Origin: Pelobium manganitolerans | GTDB lineage: Bacteria > Bacteroidota > Bacteroidia > Sphingobacteriales > Sphingobacteriaceae | Reading direction: 5' to 3' | Assembly (NCBI RefSeq): GCF_003609575.1 | Contig: NZ_MBTA01000027.1 | Coordinates: 62,001 to 126,000 of the forward strand | DNA: 64,000 nt | The notes under the pieces: model-generated | The model's database searches: none | Seen by the model: the letters and a program-made list of their open reading frames with translations, nothing else | Told to the model about the DNA's origin: nothing | Shown here: positions 7,885 through 17,017 of the stretch, piece after piece | Layout of the letters: each line of letters starts with the position of its first letter | How positions within the stretch are numbered: position 1 is the stretch's first letter | Program-made: the position numbers and the translations under genes

Positions 7885-10203
7885 TTGCCTTTGAAAAAGC
7901 TTCTGTTGATTTTATTTCTATTTGCTGCAAATGGCGCCTATGCCCAAAAAGTAGGGCTGGTATTAAGTGGTGGCGGCGCAAAAGGTTTGGCCCACATAGG
8001 GGTTTTAAAAGCCTTGGAAGAAAACAACATCCCTATTGATTACATTGCTGGGACGTCTATGGGAGGCGTGGTTGGCGCCATGTATGCGGCAGGCTACTCG
8101 CCTAAAGAAATTGAATACATTGCCCTAAGCAGCGATTTTCAAAACTGGGTTTCGGGTAAGTACACTAGCGATTACAGCTACTTTTTCAAGAAAAAAGAAG
8201 ATAACCCATCATTTATAACTGCTAAATTACAGATAGATACGGGTTTCAATTTCCGTTTCCGCTCTAACCTGGTAAACGATATTCCGTTAAACTTTGCTTT
8301 GTTAGAACTGCTGGGGCAAGCATCCGCCAATGCGAAAAACAATTTCAACAAGCTGTTTGTGCCCTACCGCTGTGTGGTAGCTGATGTGTTATCGCAAAAG
8401 GCAATTGTAATGAAAGAGGGTTCTTTAGTAGAAGCGGTGCGTGGCACTTTTACCGTCCCCTTAGTGTACAGGCCTATAAAAGTTGAAGAAAAGTATGTTT
8501 TTGACGGTGGCTTGTACAACAACTTTCCGGTAGATGTGATGAAGAAAGAATTTGCACCCGATGTGATCATCGGCTCAAACGTATCGTCAAAAACGTTTAA
8601 TACCTACCCAAAAGATATTGATGAAAAGTTGATGAACAAGTTTTTGATGTACTTGTTTTTAAGCAAAACAGATTCCACCGCTATTGGCGAAAACGGCGTT
8701 TACATACAGCCCGATTTAACAAATTATACCGCTACCAACTTTACGCCGGTTGAGGAGCTGATAAAAAAGGGATACGATGCCACCATAGCCGAACTGGAAA
8801 AGATTAACGCCAAGGTAGGTCGGCGCGCAAGCGAAGAAAAGGTAAAAGAAGAACGCAAGGCTTTTGTAGCCAAAAACCCTTACTTTACGTTTAAAAATAT
8901 TCGGATTTCTGGCGTTAGCGGCAAGCGCAAACAATATGTGCAAAGCTTATTCAAAAACATGAACGATGATTTAAGCTTGCGCGATGTAAAACGGGCTTAT
9001 TATAAACTTTTAGGCGATGACAATTTTGAAACCGTTTACCCGAAAATAAACTACCTGCCAGCCGAAAATACTTACGAATTTGAACTGATTGTACAGCCTG
9101 AAAAAAATTTCAGGATTGATTTTGGCGGGGCGGTATCCAACCGTCCGGTGGGCACTGCTTTTATAGGTTTGCAATACAACTTTTTGAGGAGACAATCTTA
9201 TACGCTTAGCGCTAATTTTTATACCGGGCGCTTCCACGAATCGGCACAGGGCGCTTTTCGTATTGATATACCTAAAAAAGCGCCCTTTTATTTAGAAAGC
9301 GAGTTAACTTACAACCATTGGAACTTTTTCCAATCGAGCCAGTTATTTTTAGAAGATGCAAAGCCCACGTTTTTAGAGCAATCGGACAGCCGTTTTATAC
9401 AAAATATAGGGTTTTCTACAGGTAAAAGCGCCAAAACCTTAATTTTTGGAGGTGTATTATCCAACACCAATAACTACAGCCCAATTGATAATTTCATAAC
9501 GGGCGCCGACTTAGATAAAACAAATTTTAACGGTTTTACAGCAGGCATAAAGTATCAGCGCGATAAGCTAAATAGAAAGCAATATGCTTCAAAAGGGAAT
9601 AAGCTTTTTGCCGGATTTAGCTACGTTAATGGCACAGAAAAGTATTATCCTGGCGATGTTTTCAAAGACGAACCCATTTACCCAAGCCTAAAGCCACAAA
9701 AAAATGATCGGCAGTGGTTTGTAGCTAAAATAAGCAGCGAAAAATACAGCCCCATTAGCCGTAAATACAGCATAGGCTATCAATTTGAAGGGGTTTACAG
9801 CAACCGGCCAGATTTTTCTAGCTACAAAAGCAATTTACTTTACGCATCGCCGTTTTATCCCCTATCGGACAGCAAAACCCTATTTTTAGAATCTTTACGT
9901 GCAGATAAGTATTTGTCCGCGGGCATCAAAAATGTATATAGCGCCACGCGCCATTTAGATTTCCGTTTAGAAGGCTATATTTTTCAACCTTATCAAGAAA
10001 TTAGACGAAGCGGCTTGCAGGCTACAAATTACGGAGACGCGCTTTCATCACGAAGCTTTATTTTTACAGGCGCAGCAGTTTACCACAGTCCGGTTGGCCC
10101 CATTGCGTTAAATTTCAATTATTATGATGATAAGCCTAAAAATTTTGGAGTTTTTTTCCATATTGGCTACCTGATTTATAATAAGCGAGCATTAGAGTTA
10201 TGA
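7885..10203 (+). CDS. Patatin-like phospholipase fused to a POTRA/Omp85 barrel (PlpD-like)
   Basis: A 772-residue protein. The TTG at 7885 follows an AGGAG 9 nt upstream; no ATG precedes the signal peptide MPLKKLLLILFLFAANGAYAQ. The patatin domain has the oxyanion loop GGGAKG (29-34), nucleophile Ser58 in GTSMGG, and Asp207 in DGG, so the Ser/Asp dyad is intact. After about residue 325 a POTRA-like segment (KNIRISGVSG) leads into a beta-barrel that runs to the C-terminus. This is the architecture of type Vd patatin autotransporters. It probably hydrolyses phospholipids at the cell surface or in the periplasm. Its stop overlaps the next gene by 4 bp, so the two are coupled. Confidence 0.9.
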   Translation: MPLKKLLLILFLFAANGAYAQKVGLVLSGGGAKGLAHIGVLKALEENNIPIDYIAGTSMGGVVGAMYAAGYSPKEIEYIALSSDFQNWVSGKYTSDYSYFFKKKEDNPSFITAKLQIDTGFNFRFRSNLVNDIPLNFALLELLGQASANAKNNFNKLFVPYRCVVADVLSQKAIVMKEGSLVEAVRGTFTVPLVYRPIKVEEKYVFDGGLYNNFPVDVMKKEFAPDVIIGSNVSSKTFNTYPKDIDEKLMNKFLMYLFLSKTDSTAIGENGVYIQPDLTNYTATNFTPVEELIKKGYDATIAELEKINAKVGRRASEEKVKEERKAFVAKNPYFTFKNIRISGVSGKRKQYVQSLFKNMNDDLSLRDVKRAYYKLLGDDNFETVYPKINYLPAENTYEFELIVQPEKNFRIDFGGAVSNRPVGTAFIGLQYNFLRRQSYTLSANFYTGRFHESAQGAFRIDIPKKAPFYLESELTYNHWNFFQSSQLFLEDAKPTFLEQSDSRFIQNIGFSTGKSAKTLIFGGVLSNTNNYSPIDNFITGADLDKTNFNGFTAGIKYQRDKLNRKQYASKGNKLFAGFSYVNGTEKYYPGDVFKDEPIYPSLKPQKNDRQWFVAKISSEKYSPISRKYSIGYQFEGVYSNRPDFSSYKSNLLYASPFYPLSDSKTLFLESLRADKYLSAGIKNVYSATRHLDFRLEGYIFQPYQEIRRSGLQATNYGDALSSRSFIFTGAAVYHSPVGPIALNFNYYDDKPKNFGVFFHIGYLIYNKRALEL

Positions 10204-10730
10204 AAACTTTGCTTTACTTTTTTACGCTCTTTATTTCGGGTTTTGCTTTTGCGCAAGAGGGCCAGCACATTAATTATTTCACGGTAAAAGAGAACTTGCT
10301 GAAAGGCGAAAAATTGGCAATCATCGCTACCGACTCGTTAGATGTCCCCCAAGAACATATTAACGGAGTTTTCAGTTTTTCTGTGAACGGTTTTCGCCAA
10401 GATTTACGTTTTAACGATGGTGTGGCCGTTTGCCCGCTGCAGATTGAAAAATCGGCATTTGTATTTATCAAACACATTAATGATTTAAAAAGCCCATCCA
10501 AAATTTATTATGTTTATAAAAAAGACAGCGATTTATATCCTTACGCCATTAACTGGTATATCTTATTAATTGTGCCGCTGGGGCTAATCTTGCTCGGCTA
10601 TCTTTTTAGGCGCTTAATCGGGATTGTTATTTTTGTGCTGATGCTTTTATTCTACTTTTATTACAGCAAAGGGCTTTCCATTCCAACTTTCTTCGAATCA
10701 ATTGTTGACGGTATCCGCAACATATTTTAA
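10200..10730 (+). CDS. Small membrane protein of unknown function
   Basis: A 176-residue protein with a signal peptide (MKTLLYFFTLFISGFAFAQ). A soluble, probably beta-rich part follows, then two adjacent hydrophobic segments near residues 118-134 and 138-155, with RR between them. The ATGA overlap with the upstream patatin/Omp85 gene implies translational coupling and perhaps a shared job in the envelope. I recognise no domain. A short Phe/Tyr-rich tail follows the membrane segments. Confidence 0.7.
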   Translation: MKTLLYFFTLFISGFAFAQEGQHINYFTVKENLLKGEKLAIIATDSLDVPQEHINGVFSFSVNGFRQDLRFNDGVAVCPLQIEKSAFVFIKHINDLKSPSKIYYVYKKDSDLYPYAINWYILLIVPLGLILLGYLFRRLIGIVIFVLMLLFYFYYSKGLSIPTFFESIVDGIRNIF

Positions 10731-10800
10731 AGAACATAAGCCACTTAGCGTATTTTAGGCGCGATGGCTTTGGCATGGCAAAATTTTGTAATTTTTATCA

Positions 10801-10808
10801 TACCTTTG
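10801..10808 (+). promoter_or_regulatory. Putative -7 element TACCTTTG of the ClC gene
   Basis: TACCTTTG matches TAnnTTTG and lies 39 nt before the ATG at 10848. The spacing to TTTG boxes upstream does not fit the usual 19 bp, so the -33 element is weak. Confidence 0.4.
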
Positions 10809-10847
10809 CGCTCATTAAAAATCTCTTATTTATATCATTAGTTCTTA

Positions 10848-12107
10848 ATGAAATATCCAAATCATAGCGCTCGGATGGTTGGTTTGGTTGTAGCATCTAT
10901 TGCAATCGCCATTATTTGTGTAACCCTGGCCGACTCCCTGAAGAGCATTACAGAACACGCAGAAACTTTCATCTTTAACCAAAGTAAAAAAGTGCCTTTG
11001 GTGTACATTATTCTGCCTTCTGTGGGTATCACCGCAATTTATTTTTTGCGCAAATATGTTTTTAGGGGCAAACCAAACAAAGGGATAAAAGAAATTTACC
11101 AATGTATTGATAGCCGAAAAAACACCTTACCAGCGTTTAAAGTTCCTTCACACTATTTAAACGGATTTTTAACCGTAATTTTTGGCGGATCTACCGGTAT
11201 CGAAGTTTCTACGGTGGTTGCCACTGCCGCTGTTGGCACGATGGGCCAGCGTAATATCAGCTTGGTAAAGCACTACAAAACAGAGCTGATTTGCGCAGGC
11301 GTTACCGCAGGTATTGCCACCATATTTGCAAGTCCGATAGCGGGTTTCTTTTTTGCGGTGGAGGTAATTGCGCGTAAAAACATTAACCGCACGGTTTTGT
11401 TAAGCTCTGCCTGTGCGGCTTTGGTTTCATGGGCAAGTTTGGCCCGGTTAAACTCCGAGCGTATTGTTGATTTTACTGTACAAAGCTGGAATGCACACGC
11501 CATCCCCTATTTTATCATCCTAAGTTTAGCTTCTAGTTTTGTAGCTATTTACTTTACAAAAACAGTAATTTACCTCAAAAAGTTCTTCGGTAACATTAGC
11601 AACAACTTCTTACGGGTAAATTCGGGCGCTTTATTGGTAGGTATCGCAATTTTATTTTTTCCGCAGCTATACGGGGATAGCTATCATGCCATAAACGAGT
11701 TATTGTTCGATTCGCACTCGCAAAATTTAAACCTGCAATTGAGTATATTTTTATTGGCGTTGGTGTTTTTAAAACCTTTGGTTGCTGCCTTAACTTTAGG
11801 TGCCGGCGGCGATGGCGGTGTGTTTGCGCCCAGCATTGTAGCGGGCGCCGTTTTGGGCATCCTTACAGCAATGTTGTTCAACTATTTGTTTGATGCCGAT
11901 TTAATTATTTTAAATTTTGCCATTATAGGCGGTGTGGCTGTTTTAAGCGCAGCGATAGATGCACCTTTGACGTCAATATTTTTAGGATGCAGCATTGTGA
12001 ACGGTGGCTATGTAATATTTATCCCTGTTGCGATAGGATGTTTTATCGCCAAATACACTGCTAAGTACTTTTGTAGCTATACCGTTTACAGCTATAAAGG
12101 AAAATAA
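10848..12107 (+). CDS. ClC-family chloride channel or transporter
   Basis: A 419-residue polytopic membrane protein. The family signatures are present: GGSTGIEVSTV at about residue 108 matches the GxEGP selectivity region with the gating Glu kept but the surrounding Gly/Pro altered. GGDGGVFAPSIVAGAVLG in the last third matches the GxFxP signature. No C-terminal CBS domains follow, as in short bacterial members. It probably moves chloride or another anion, as channel or proton-coupled exchanger. Its end is 4 bp from the end of the convergent YpdA-like gene, so any terminator would overlap coding sequence. Confidence 0.9.
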   Translation: MKYPNHSARMVGLVVASIAIAIICVTLADSLKSITEHAETFIFNQSKKVPLVYIILPSVGITAIYFLRKYVFRGKPNKGIKEIYQCIDSRKNTLPAFKVPSHYLNGFLTVIFGGSTGIEVSTVVATAAVGTMGQRNISLVKHYKTELICAGVTAGIATIFASPIAGFFFAVEVIARKNINRTVLLSSACAALVSWASLARLNSERIVDFTVQSWNAHAIPYFIILSLASSFVAIYFTKTVIYLKKFFGNISNNFLRVNSGALLVGIAILFFPQLYGDSYHAINELLFDSHSQNLNLQLSIFLLALVFLKPLVAALTLGAGGDGGVFAPSIVAGAVLGILTAMLFNYLFDADLIILNFAIIGGVAVLSAAIDAPLTSIFLGCSIVNGGYVIFIPVAIGCFIAKYTAKYFCSYTVYSYKGK

Positions 12108-12111
12108 GCGG

Positions 12112-13104
12112 TTACATTTCCTGTTTTCTTAAAATATCAGCTACGATAAAATCTGCGTGGATGCGCGAGTTTTCTATAAACCAAAGGTGGGTATCCATGC
12201 CCCCGCAAACTACGCCTGCTAAATAAATACCTTCTTGGTTGCTTTGCATGGTGGCGGTTTGGTGTTGCGGGTAGCGCTTGTCGTCATCGCTTAGCTGAAT
12301 ACCAATTTTCTCTAAAAAGCTAAAGTCAGGCTGATAGCCGGTAAGCGCTAACACAAAATCGTTCGCTATTATAACCTCGCCCTCAGGTGTATCAATAACT
12401 ACTTTTTGGGCTTCAATTGCTTTTAAATGCGAATTAAAGTAAACTTTAATGCTCCCTTCGGCAATACGATTTTCTATATCTGGGCGTACCCAGTATTTAA
12501 CACGTTGGCCTATCTCGGCACCGCGCACCACCATGGTGACATTAGCGCCTTTACGGTAACATTCTAAAGCAGCATCAACAGAAGAATTGCTGGCACCTAT
12601 CACTACCAGGTTCTGCATCGCATAAAAATGCGGATCTTTGTAATAGTGCATCACCTTAGGCAAGTTTTCGCCGGGGATGTTAAGCAAAGCCGGGATATCG
12701 TAAAACCCGGTTGCTACCACCACGTTTTCGCTGGTATAATGGCGTTTAGTAGTTTGGATGTTAAATGAGTGTGCAGCGATTTTATTTACCGCCAAAACTT
12801 CTTCAAAAAGATGGATTTTTAGCTCAAATTTATTGGCTACACGCCGATAATATTCTAGGGCTTCGGCACGGGTAGGTTTTGGATTATTTGAAACAAAAGG
12901 AACACCGCCAATTTCCAGTTTTTCTGAAGTAGAGAAAAAGGTCATGTTTTGCGGATAGTTATACAACGAGTTTACCAAGCAACCTTTTTCTACAATAAGA
13001 TAGCTTAAACCTGCCTCTTTAGCTTTAATAGCACAGGCCAAACCAATGGGCCCAGCGCCAATAATCACTAAATTATAATGTTCAATGTTTTCGGTAGCTT
13101 TCAA
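12112..13104 (-). CDS. ypdA: YpdA-family FAD/NAD(P)-dependent disulfide reductase-like protein
   Basis: A 330-residue flavoprotein. The start is TTG at 13104, the only start before the FAD-binding GAGPIGLACA motif (17-26). A second Rossmann motif (VVIGASNSSVDAA) binds NAD(P)H. The segment NYPQNMTFFST and overall length match the YpdA family, which reduces bacillithiol disulfide in Firmicutes. The Cys of the GPCGL motif, reported as important in Staphylococcus YpdA, is Ile here, so activity on bacillithiol disulfide is uncertain. It is downstream of iscX and separated from it by a terminator-like hairpin. A general FAD-dependent oxidoreductase is the alternative. Confidence 0.85.
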   Translation of the reverse strand: MKATENIEHYNLVIIGAGPIGLACAIKAKEAGLSYLIVEKGCLVNSLYNYPQNMTFFSTSEKLEIGGVPFVSNNPKPTRAEALEYYRRVANKFELKIHLFEEVLAVNKIAAHSFNIQTTKRHYTSENVVVATGFYDIPALLNIPGENLPKVMHYYKDPHFYAMQNLVVIGASNSSVDAALECYRKGANVTMVVRGAEIGQRVKYWVRPDIENRIAEGSIKVYFNSHLKAIEAQKVVIDTPEGEVIIANDFVLALTGYQPDFSFLEKIGIQLSDDDKRYPQHQTATMQSNQEGIYLAGVVCGGMDTHLWFIENSRIHADFIVADILRKQEM

Positions 13105-13133
13105 ATTATGTTTTTTATGCGGCGTAAACTACT

Positions 13134-13171
13134 TTAAAAAACAAAGGGCTTTAACTGTTTAAAACCCTTTG
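13134..13171 (-). terminator. Terminator-like hairpin after iscX
   Basis: CAAAGGG pairs with CCCTTTG, extended by TTTAA/TTAAA after one mismatch. On the minus strand a T-run follows. It lies between iscX and the YpdA-like gene. Confidence 0.65.
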
Positions 13172-13179
13172 CTCTTTAA

Positions 13180-13422
13180 TTATTGATTATCGCGCCACTC
13201 GTACACCCAGCCAGACTGGATTTGCTCTAAGTGGCCTTCGTTACACTCTTCTTTAGTGCCTTTAAAATTGGGCAAACTTAAAACCCAATCCATCAAATCG
13301 GTAAAACGGATTCTATAAATTTTTGATTCGTCAAAATCATCGCCAAATTTCTCGTACAAACCCATTGCGATATCTTCATAATCGTTCCAATGTATTGGAA
13401 GCGCGAATTTTTCGTTGTTCAT
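13180..13422 (-). CDS. iscX: Fe-S cluster assembly protein IscX
   Basis: An 80-residue acidic protein with the IscX pattern: IHWNDYEDIAMGLYEKF near the N-terminus, RFTDLMDWVLSLPNF in the middle and ESGW-like IQSGWVYEW at the end. IscX binds IscS and tunes iron-sulfur cluster assembly. It lies 8 bp after the ferredoxin gene, matching the fdx-iscX order known in other bacteria. No hscA or hscB is visible in this window. Confidence 0.88.
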   Translation of the reverse strand: MNNEKFALPIHWNDYEDIAMGLYEKFGDDFDESKIYRIRFTDLMDWVLSLPNFKGTKEECNEGHLEQIQSGWVYEWRDNQ

Positions 13423-13430
13423 CTTGATTG

Positions 13431-13763
13431 TTAGTGTCCTAAAAACTGTGATTGGTCCGGAATAGTAACTTCTAAATCGCCGTCAATTAAAATGCACTGG
13501 CAACCCAAACGGGAAGAAATTTTTGGGTTTACTGCCCTATCAATAAAATCTTCCTCTTTATCTGAAATCTCTTGCACGTTATCCTCGCCTTTTGTTAAGT
13601 ATATATGGCAGGTGCTGCACCCGCAAACGCCACCGCAATTATGCTGCAGCTCGATCCCGTTGTCTAAGCAAACATCCAACACAGACTCGCCTACTGCAAT
13701 AGGCAGTTCTACGCTTTCGTGATCTTTTTCCTCGAAATTTATTTTAATCTTAAAAACGCTCAT
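13431..13763 (-). CDS. fdx: Adrenodoxin-type [2Fe-2S] ferredoxin
   Basis: A 110-residue ferredoxin. The ATG at 13763 (MSVFKIKINF) is preferred to the one 18 bp upstream, because it begins the fold. Cys43, Cys49, Cys52 and Cys88 have the same spacing as the four cluster ligands of E. coli Fdx (C-x5-C-x2-C-x35-C). Two extra cysteines, Cys47 and Cys90, lie beside them. It likely supplies electrons for iron-sulfur cluster assembly. It is followed by iscX at 8 bp, consistent with one transcript. The upstream DUF2520-type gene ends 43 bp before it on the same strand. Confidence 0.92.
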   Translation of the reverse strand: MSVFKIKINFEEKDHESVELPIAVGESVLDVCLDNGIELQHNCGGVCGCSTCHIYLTKGEDNVQEISDKEEDFIDRAVNPKISSRLGCQCILIDGDLEVTIPDQSQFLGH

Positions 13764-13806
13764 AAGCCGTAAAATTAGCAATTTATTTGGCTGGAGGCTG
13801 GTTTGC

Positions 13807-14568
13807 CTAGCAATTTTTTACTATGTTCTGACTCACTGAACGATACAGCTCCTGAAGATCTGGATGCCCGGTCAAAGCTTCCAAATGTTTGTTCATGGTT
13901 TGCACATCAAGTCTAACAGCTGGTCCAGTTTGCACCGATGAAGGAGCGTACTTTAGTGCTTTTTCGGCTGTTTCTGCAATTAACGGTCGCAAGAGGTTAA
14001 AATCTAAATTTTGTTGCTTCAACAGATGCTCGCCAATGCTATAAAAATGATTGGTAAAATTACACGCAAAAACGGCCGCCACATGCAATATTAGCCTTTG
14101 GGCAGAATCTGCAAGCTGTACGCGGGCGCTCAACTGTGAAGCCAATTCACTGAGTTTAATTTCTGTATTCGGATCTGAAGCCTCTAAAAACAAAGGAACA
14201 TCATCAAAATCAACATCTACCGCTTTAGAGAAAGTTTGCAAGGGATAAAGCACGCCGTAATGAGTGCGTCCTCGTAATACAGCCATCGCTGTTGAGCCGG
14301 AGGTATGTACAACAATTGCCTTGGAAGTCGCCGGAATCTGCTTTGCTACTTCTTCAATCGCATCATCCTTTACTGCTATAATAACCAGCTCGGCATCCAA
14401 ACTTAAATCCAACACAGAAGCAATAGAATCTGCCCCTATCGCCAAGGCCAAATCAACCGCGTTTTGGCGTGTGTTACTCCACACCTGTATTACCGGATGG
14501 CCCTTTTTAATCAACGCTTTACTTAAATGCGTGGCCACATTGCCGGCACCAAGCAGGGCTATTTTCAT
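13807..14568 (-). CDS. Rossmann-fold, DUF2520-type protein
   Basis: A 253-residue protein. The N-terminus MKIALLGAGNVATHLSKAL is an NAD(P)-binding Rossmann motif, as in 6-phosphogluconate/ketopantoate-type dehydrogenases. The second half is helical and contains HVAAVFACNFTNHFY, a signature I associate with DUF2520 proteins. Substrate unknown. The ATG overlaps the ccmF stop by 4 bp, so it is translated from the ccm transcript. This placement may be chance operon sharing rather than a role in cytochrome maturation. Confidence 0.82.
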   Translation of the reverse strand: MKIALLGAGNVATHLSKALIKKGHPVIQVWSNTRQNAVDLALAIGADSIASVLDLSLDAELVIIAVKDDAIEEVAKQIPATSKAIVVHTSGSTAMAVLRGRTHYGVLYPLQTFSKAVDVDFDDVPLFLEASDPNTEIKLSELASQLSARVQLADSAQRLILHVAAVFACNFTNHFYSIGEHLLKQQNLDFNLLRPLIAETAEKALKYAPSSVQTGPAVRLDVQTMNKHLEALTGHPDLQELYRSVSQNIVKNC

Positions 14569-17012
14569 GCTGATTTAATTTCTTTTGAACGCCTGAAGAT
14601 AGACATGATAAAACCGATGACCATGATAATTGTGCCTCCCCAAAACAGGTTAATGTATGGGAACTCAATTGCTTTTAGCACAATCCAATCTTTTTTGTCT
14701 TCTTTAGGCTTCTCGTAAAGCGTAAGCTCCATTTTGTTTTTATCGGGCAATACGTTGGTAAAACGCACCTTAATGCCGGCTTCGTCTACTTTTTTACCAA
14801 AATCCACCTTCGCGTTTCCTTTTATCAAAAAGATAGGCTCGGCGCTGTACGTTTTATTATCGCTATAAACAGCAAGCACTAAACCAATGGCAACGTCTTT
14901 ATCCGTTAAAGCGATATCGTTTATTTTTGCACTTTTATTAATGTCTTTTACCACCAAATAACCTGTGCGGAAACGTACGGTATCCCCTATGGTAACTTCG
15001 TGCGCAACTGGTTTAAGGTAATTTTCATCGTCCGAGTGTCCTTCATGATCTTCATGGTGTTCTTCCTCTTTCAACGGTACGCTACTTACGTGGGTATAGA
15101 TATCGTGTAACAGGTAATGCTTGGTATCTGGCGATGCAATAATTTGGCGCATCTTTGCATTTTGTTGCGCGTTTGGATACAGGTTAAAGTTCTCTTTAAT
15201 TTTACCGTCCTCGCCTATTACCTGATAATTCACTTTATAATAAGTGTTTACTCCAAATGTAGAATCGCCCAGATAAGTCACCAAATACTTATCCATCTTG
15301 GTAGGTTCGTTTTTGTACAGGATGATATTTTCGCGAGGGTTATTGTTTTTGGCAAACTCGTCACCAAAGCCAATTCCGGTGTTGTTGATAGAAACCACCT
15401 TGTTGGTTGCGGCCGCAATTAAAGCACCAACCAGCAACATGGCAAAACCAATATGCGCCACTGCCGAACCGGCCAATTTCCATTTTCCTTTTAAGGCCTC
15501 GCCTAAAATATTTCCGTTGCATAGAATGGAAAAAATGGCAGCAAAAGTGAGCAAAATGTACATGGCATTGCCGTAAATATCGGCCACATAAACCACAATC
15601 GCGGTAAGCAAAATGGCCACCACCAAAGAAACGCTTATCCGGATATAAAAACGGCGCGGTTCTGTTTTCTTATATTTTAAAAACTGCGAGAAACCAGAGA
15701 TTGCGGCAATTACGAAGGCAAAAGCAATTTGCCATTTATTATAATGCTGGATAGCATCTGTAGGCGGTGCGATATCTGTACCTAAAATTTTATTGAAAAC
15801 GGGTATAGAGGTAGTGGCTAAAATTTGAATACAAGAAACAAAAAGCACAATTGCGCCAATAAACAACCAAAACTCGCGCGAGTAAGTCTCCTCATCTTTT
15901 TTAGTGATAGGTAATTGCTTCCAGTTTTTTATCACCAACACAATTGGGATAATCAGGAAAAAAGCCAGGTAAATGAGCAATTGCGTATCCATGCCCATTG
16001 AGGTAAAGGCATGTACAGAAGTTTCGCCTAAAATACCGCTGCGGGTTAAAAAAGAAGCATACAACACCAGCACAAAGCTAATCAACACCAAAAAGGTTGC
16101 GGTAAAGTAAGAGTGGCCCGTATTACGGAATGCCAACATTACGTGTACACCGGCAATTAAAGTTAACCAAGGGATGATAGAAGCATTTTCTACTGGGTCC
16201 CAAGCCCAGAAACCACCAAAGTTTAATGCCTCGTAAGCCCAAAACGACCCCATGATGATACCAGAACCTAAGGTAACTACGGCAAACAGAGCCCAAGGCA
16301 AAGCTGGCGTAATCCAAAGCGCATAGCGTTTTTGCCACAGTCCAGCAAAAGCGTAGGCAAAAGGCACAATCATAGATGCAAAACCTAAAAACAAAATTGG
16401 CGGGTGGATAACCATCCAATAGTTTTGCAAAAGCGGGTTTAAGCCGTTACCGTCTTGTATCAGTGAAAGATAATCCGGACGAGAAAAAATTGGCGCTTCC
16501 ATGGCTTCGCGCAACAACACAAAAGGCGACGAACCTATTTTTGCTCCAAAAATTTCTACACCGATAATCATGGTAGCCAAAAACACTTGCGATGCCGATA
16601 TCACCGTCATCACGCTGTTTTCCCAAGTTTTTGCTTTCGCGATGACAATGCAGCCTAGCAAACCTTGCCAAAAGGTCCACAACCAAAAACTTCCTTCCTG
16701 CCCTTCCCAAAAGCAAGAAATGATATAATGGGTTGGTAAAGTGGTAGATGAGTGCGCCCAAGCGTAGTGGTACTCGAAATAATGGTTATAGATAATATAA
16801 AATAAGCAAGCACCTATACCAACCACCGCCGCAAGGTTTAAGCGGTAAGCTAAACGCCCCAACTTTTGCCAAGATAAATCCAACTGATCTTTAGCGGTTG
16901 TAGCCAACAAATAACTGATGAAAGAAAGGATAGATGTGCCGATGGAAAGCACAATAAAAAATTGACCGAGCTTTCCCGGCAACAGGTGTTCACCTGTAAA
17001 TTGGATGTCCAT
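14565..17012 (-). CDS. ccmF: Cytochrome c maturation protein CcmF/CcsA-type heme lyase component
   Basis: An 815-residue polytopic membrane protein. It contains the tryptophan-rich WWD-type motif in NFGGFWAWDPVENASIIPWL, characteristic of heme handling proteins. Several transmembrane segments surround it, and a large periplasmic domain rich in His and Glu (EEEHHEDHEGHSDDE) lies near the C-terminus before the last membrane helix. CcmF takes heme from CcmE and attaches it to apocytochrome c. It follows ccmE after 5 bp. The HEHH-like stretch is unusual and may bind metal. No ccmA, B, C or H is in the window. Confidence 0.92.
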   Translation of the reverse strand: MDIQFTGEHLLPGKLGQFFIVLSIGTSILSFISYLLATTAKDQLDLSWQKLGRLAYRLNLAAVVGIGACLFYIIYNHYFEYHYAWAHSSTTLPTHYIISCFWEGQEGSFWLWTFWQGLLGCIVIAKAKTWENSVMTVISASQVFLATMIIGVEIFGAKIGSSPFVLLREAMEAPIFSRPDYLSLIQDGNGLNPLLQNYWMVIHPPILFLGFASMIVPFAYAFAGLWQKRYALWITPALPWALFAVVTLGSGIIMGSFWAYEALNFGGFWAWDPVENASIIPWLTLIAGVHVMLAFRNTGHSYFTATFLVLISFVLVLYASFLTRSGILGETSVHAFTSMGMDTQLLIYLAFFLIIPIVLVIKNWKQLPITKKDEETYSREFWLFIGAIVLFVSCIQILATTSIPVFNKILGTDIAPPTDAIQHYNKWQIAFAFVIAAISGFSQFLKYKKTEPRRFYIRISVSLVVAILLTAIVVYVADIYGNAMYILLTFAAIFSILCNGNILGEALKGKWKLAGSAVAHIGFAMLLVGALIAAATNKVVSINNTGIGFGDEFAKNNNPRENIILYKNEPTKMDKYLVTYLGDSTFGVNTYYKVNYQVIGEDGKIKENFNLYPNAQQNAKMRQIIASPDTKHYLLHDIYTHVSSVPLKEEEHHEDHEGHSDDENYLKPVAHEVTIGDTVRFRTGYLVVKDINKSAKINDIALTDKDVAIGLVLAVYSDNKTYSAEPIFLIKGNAKVDFGKKVDEAGIKVRFTNVLPDKNKMELTLYEKPKEDKKDWIVLKAIEFPYINLFWGGTIIMVIGFIMSIFRRSKEIKSA

Positions 17013-17017
17013 TAAAC

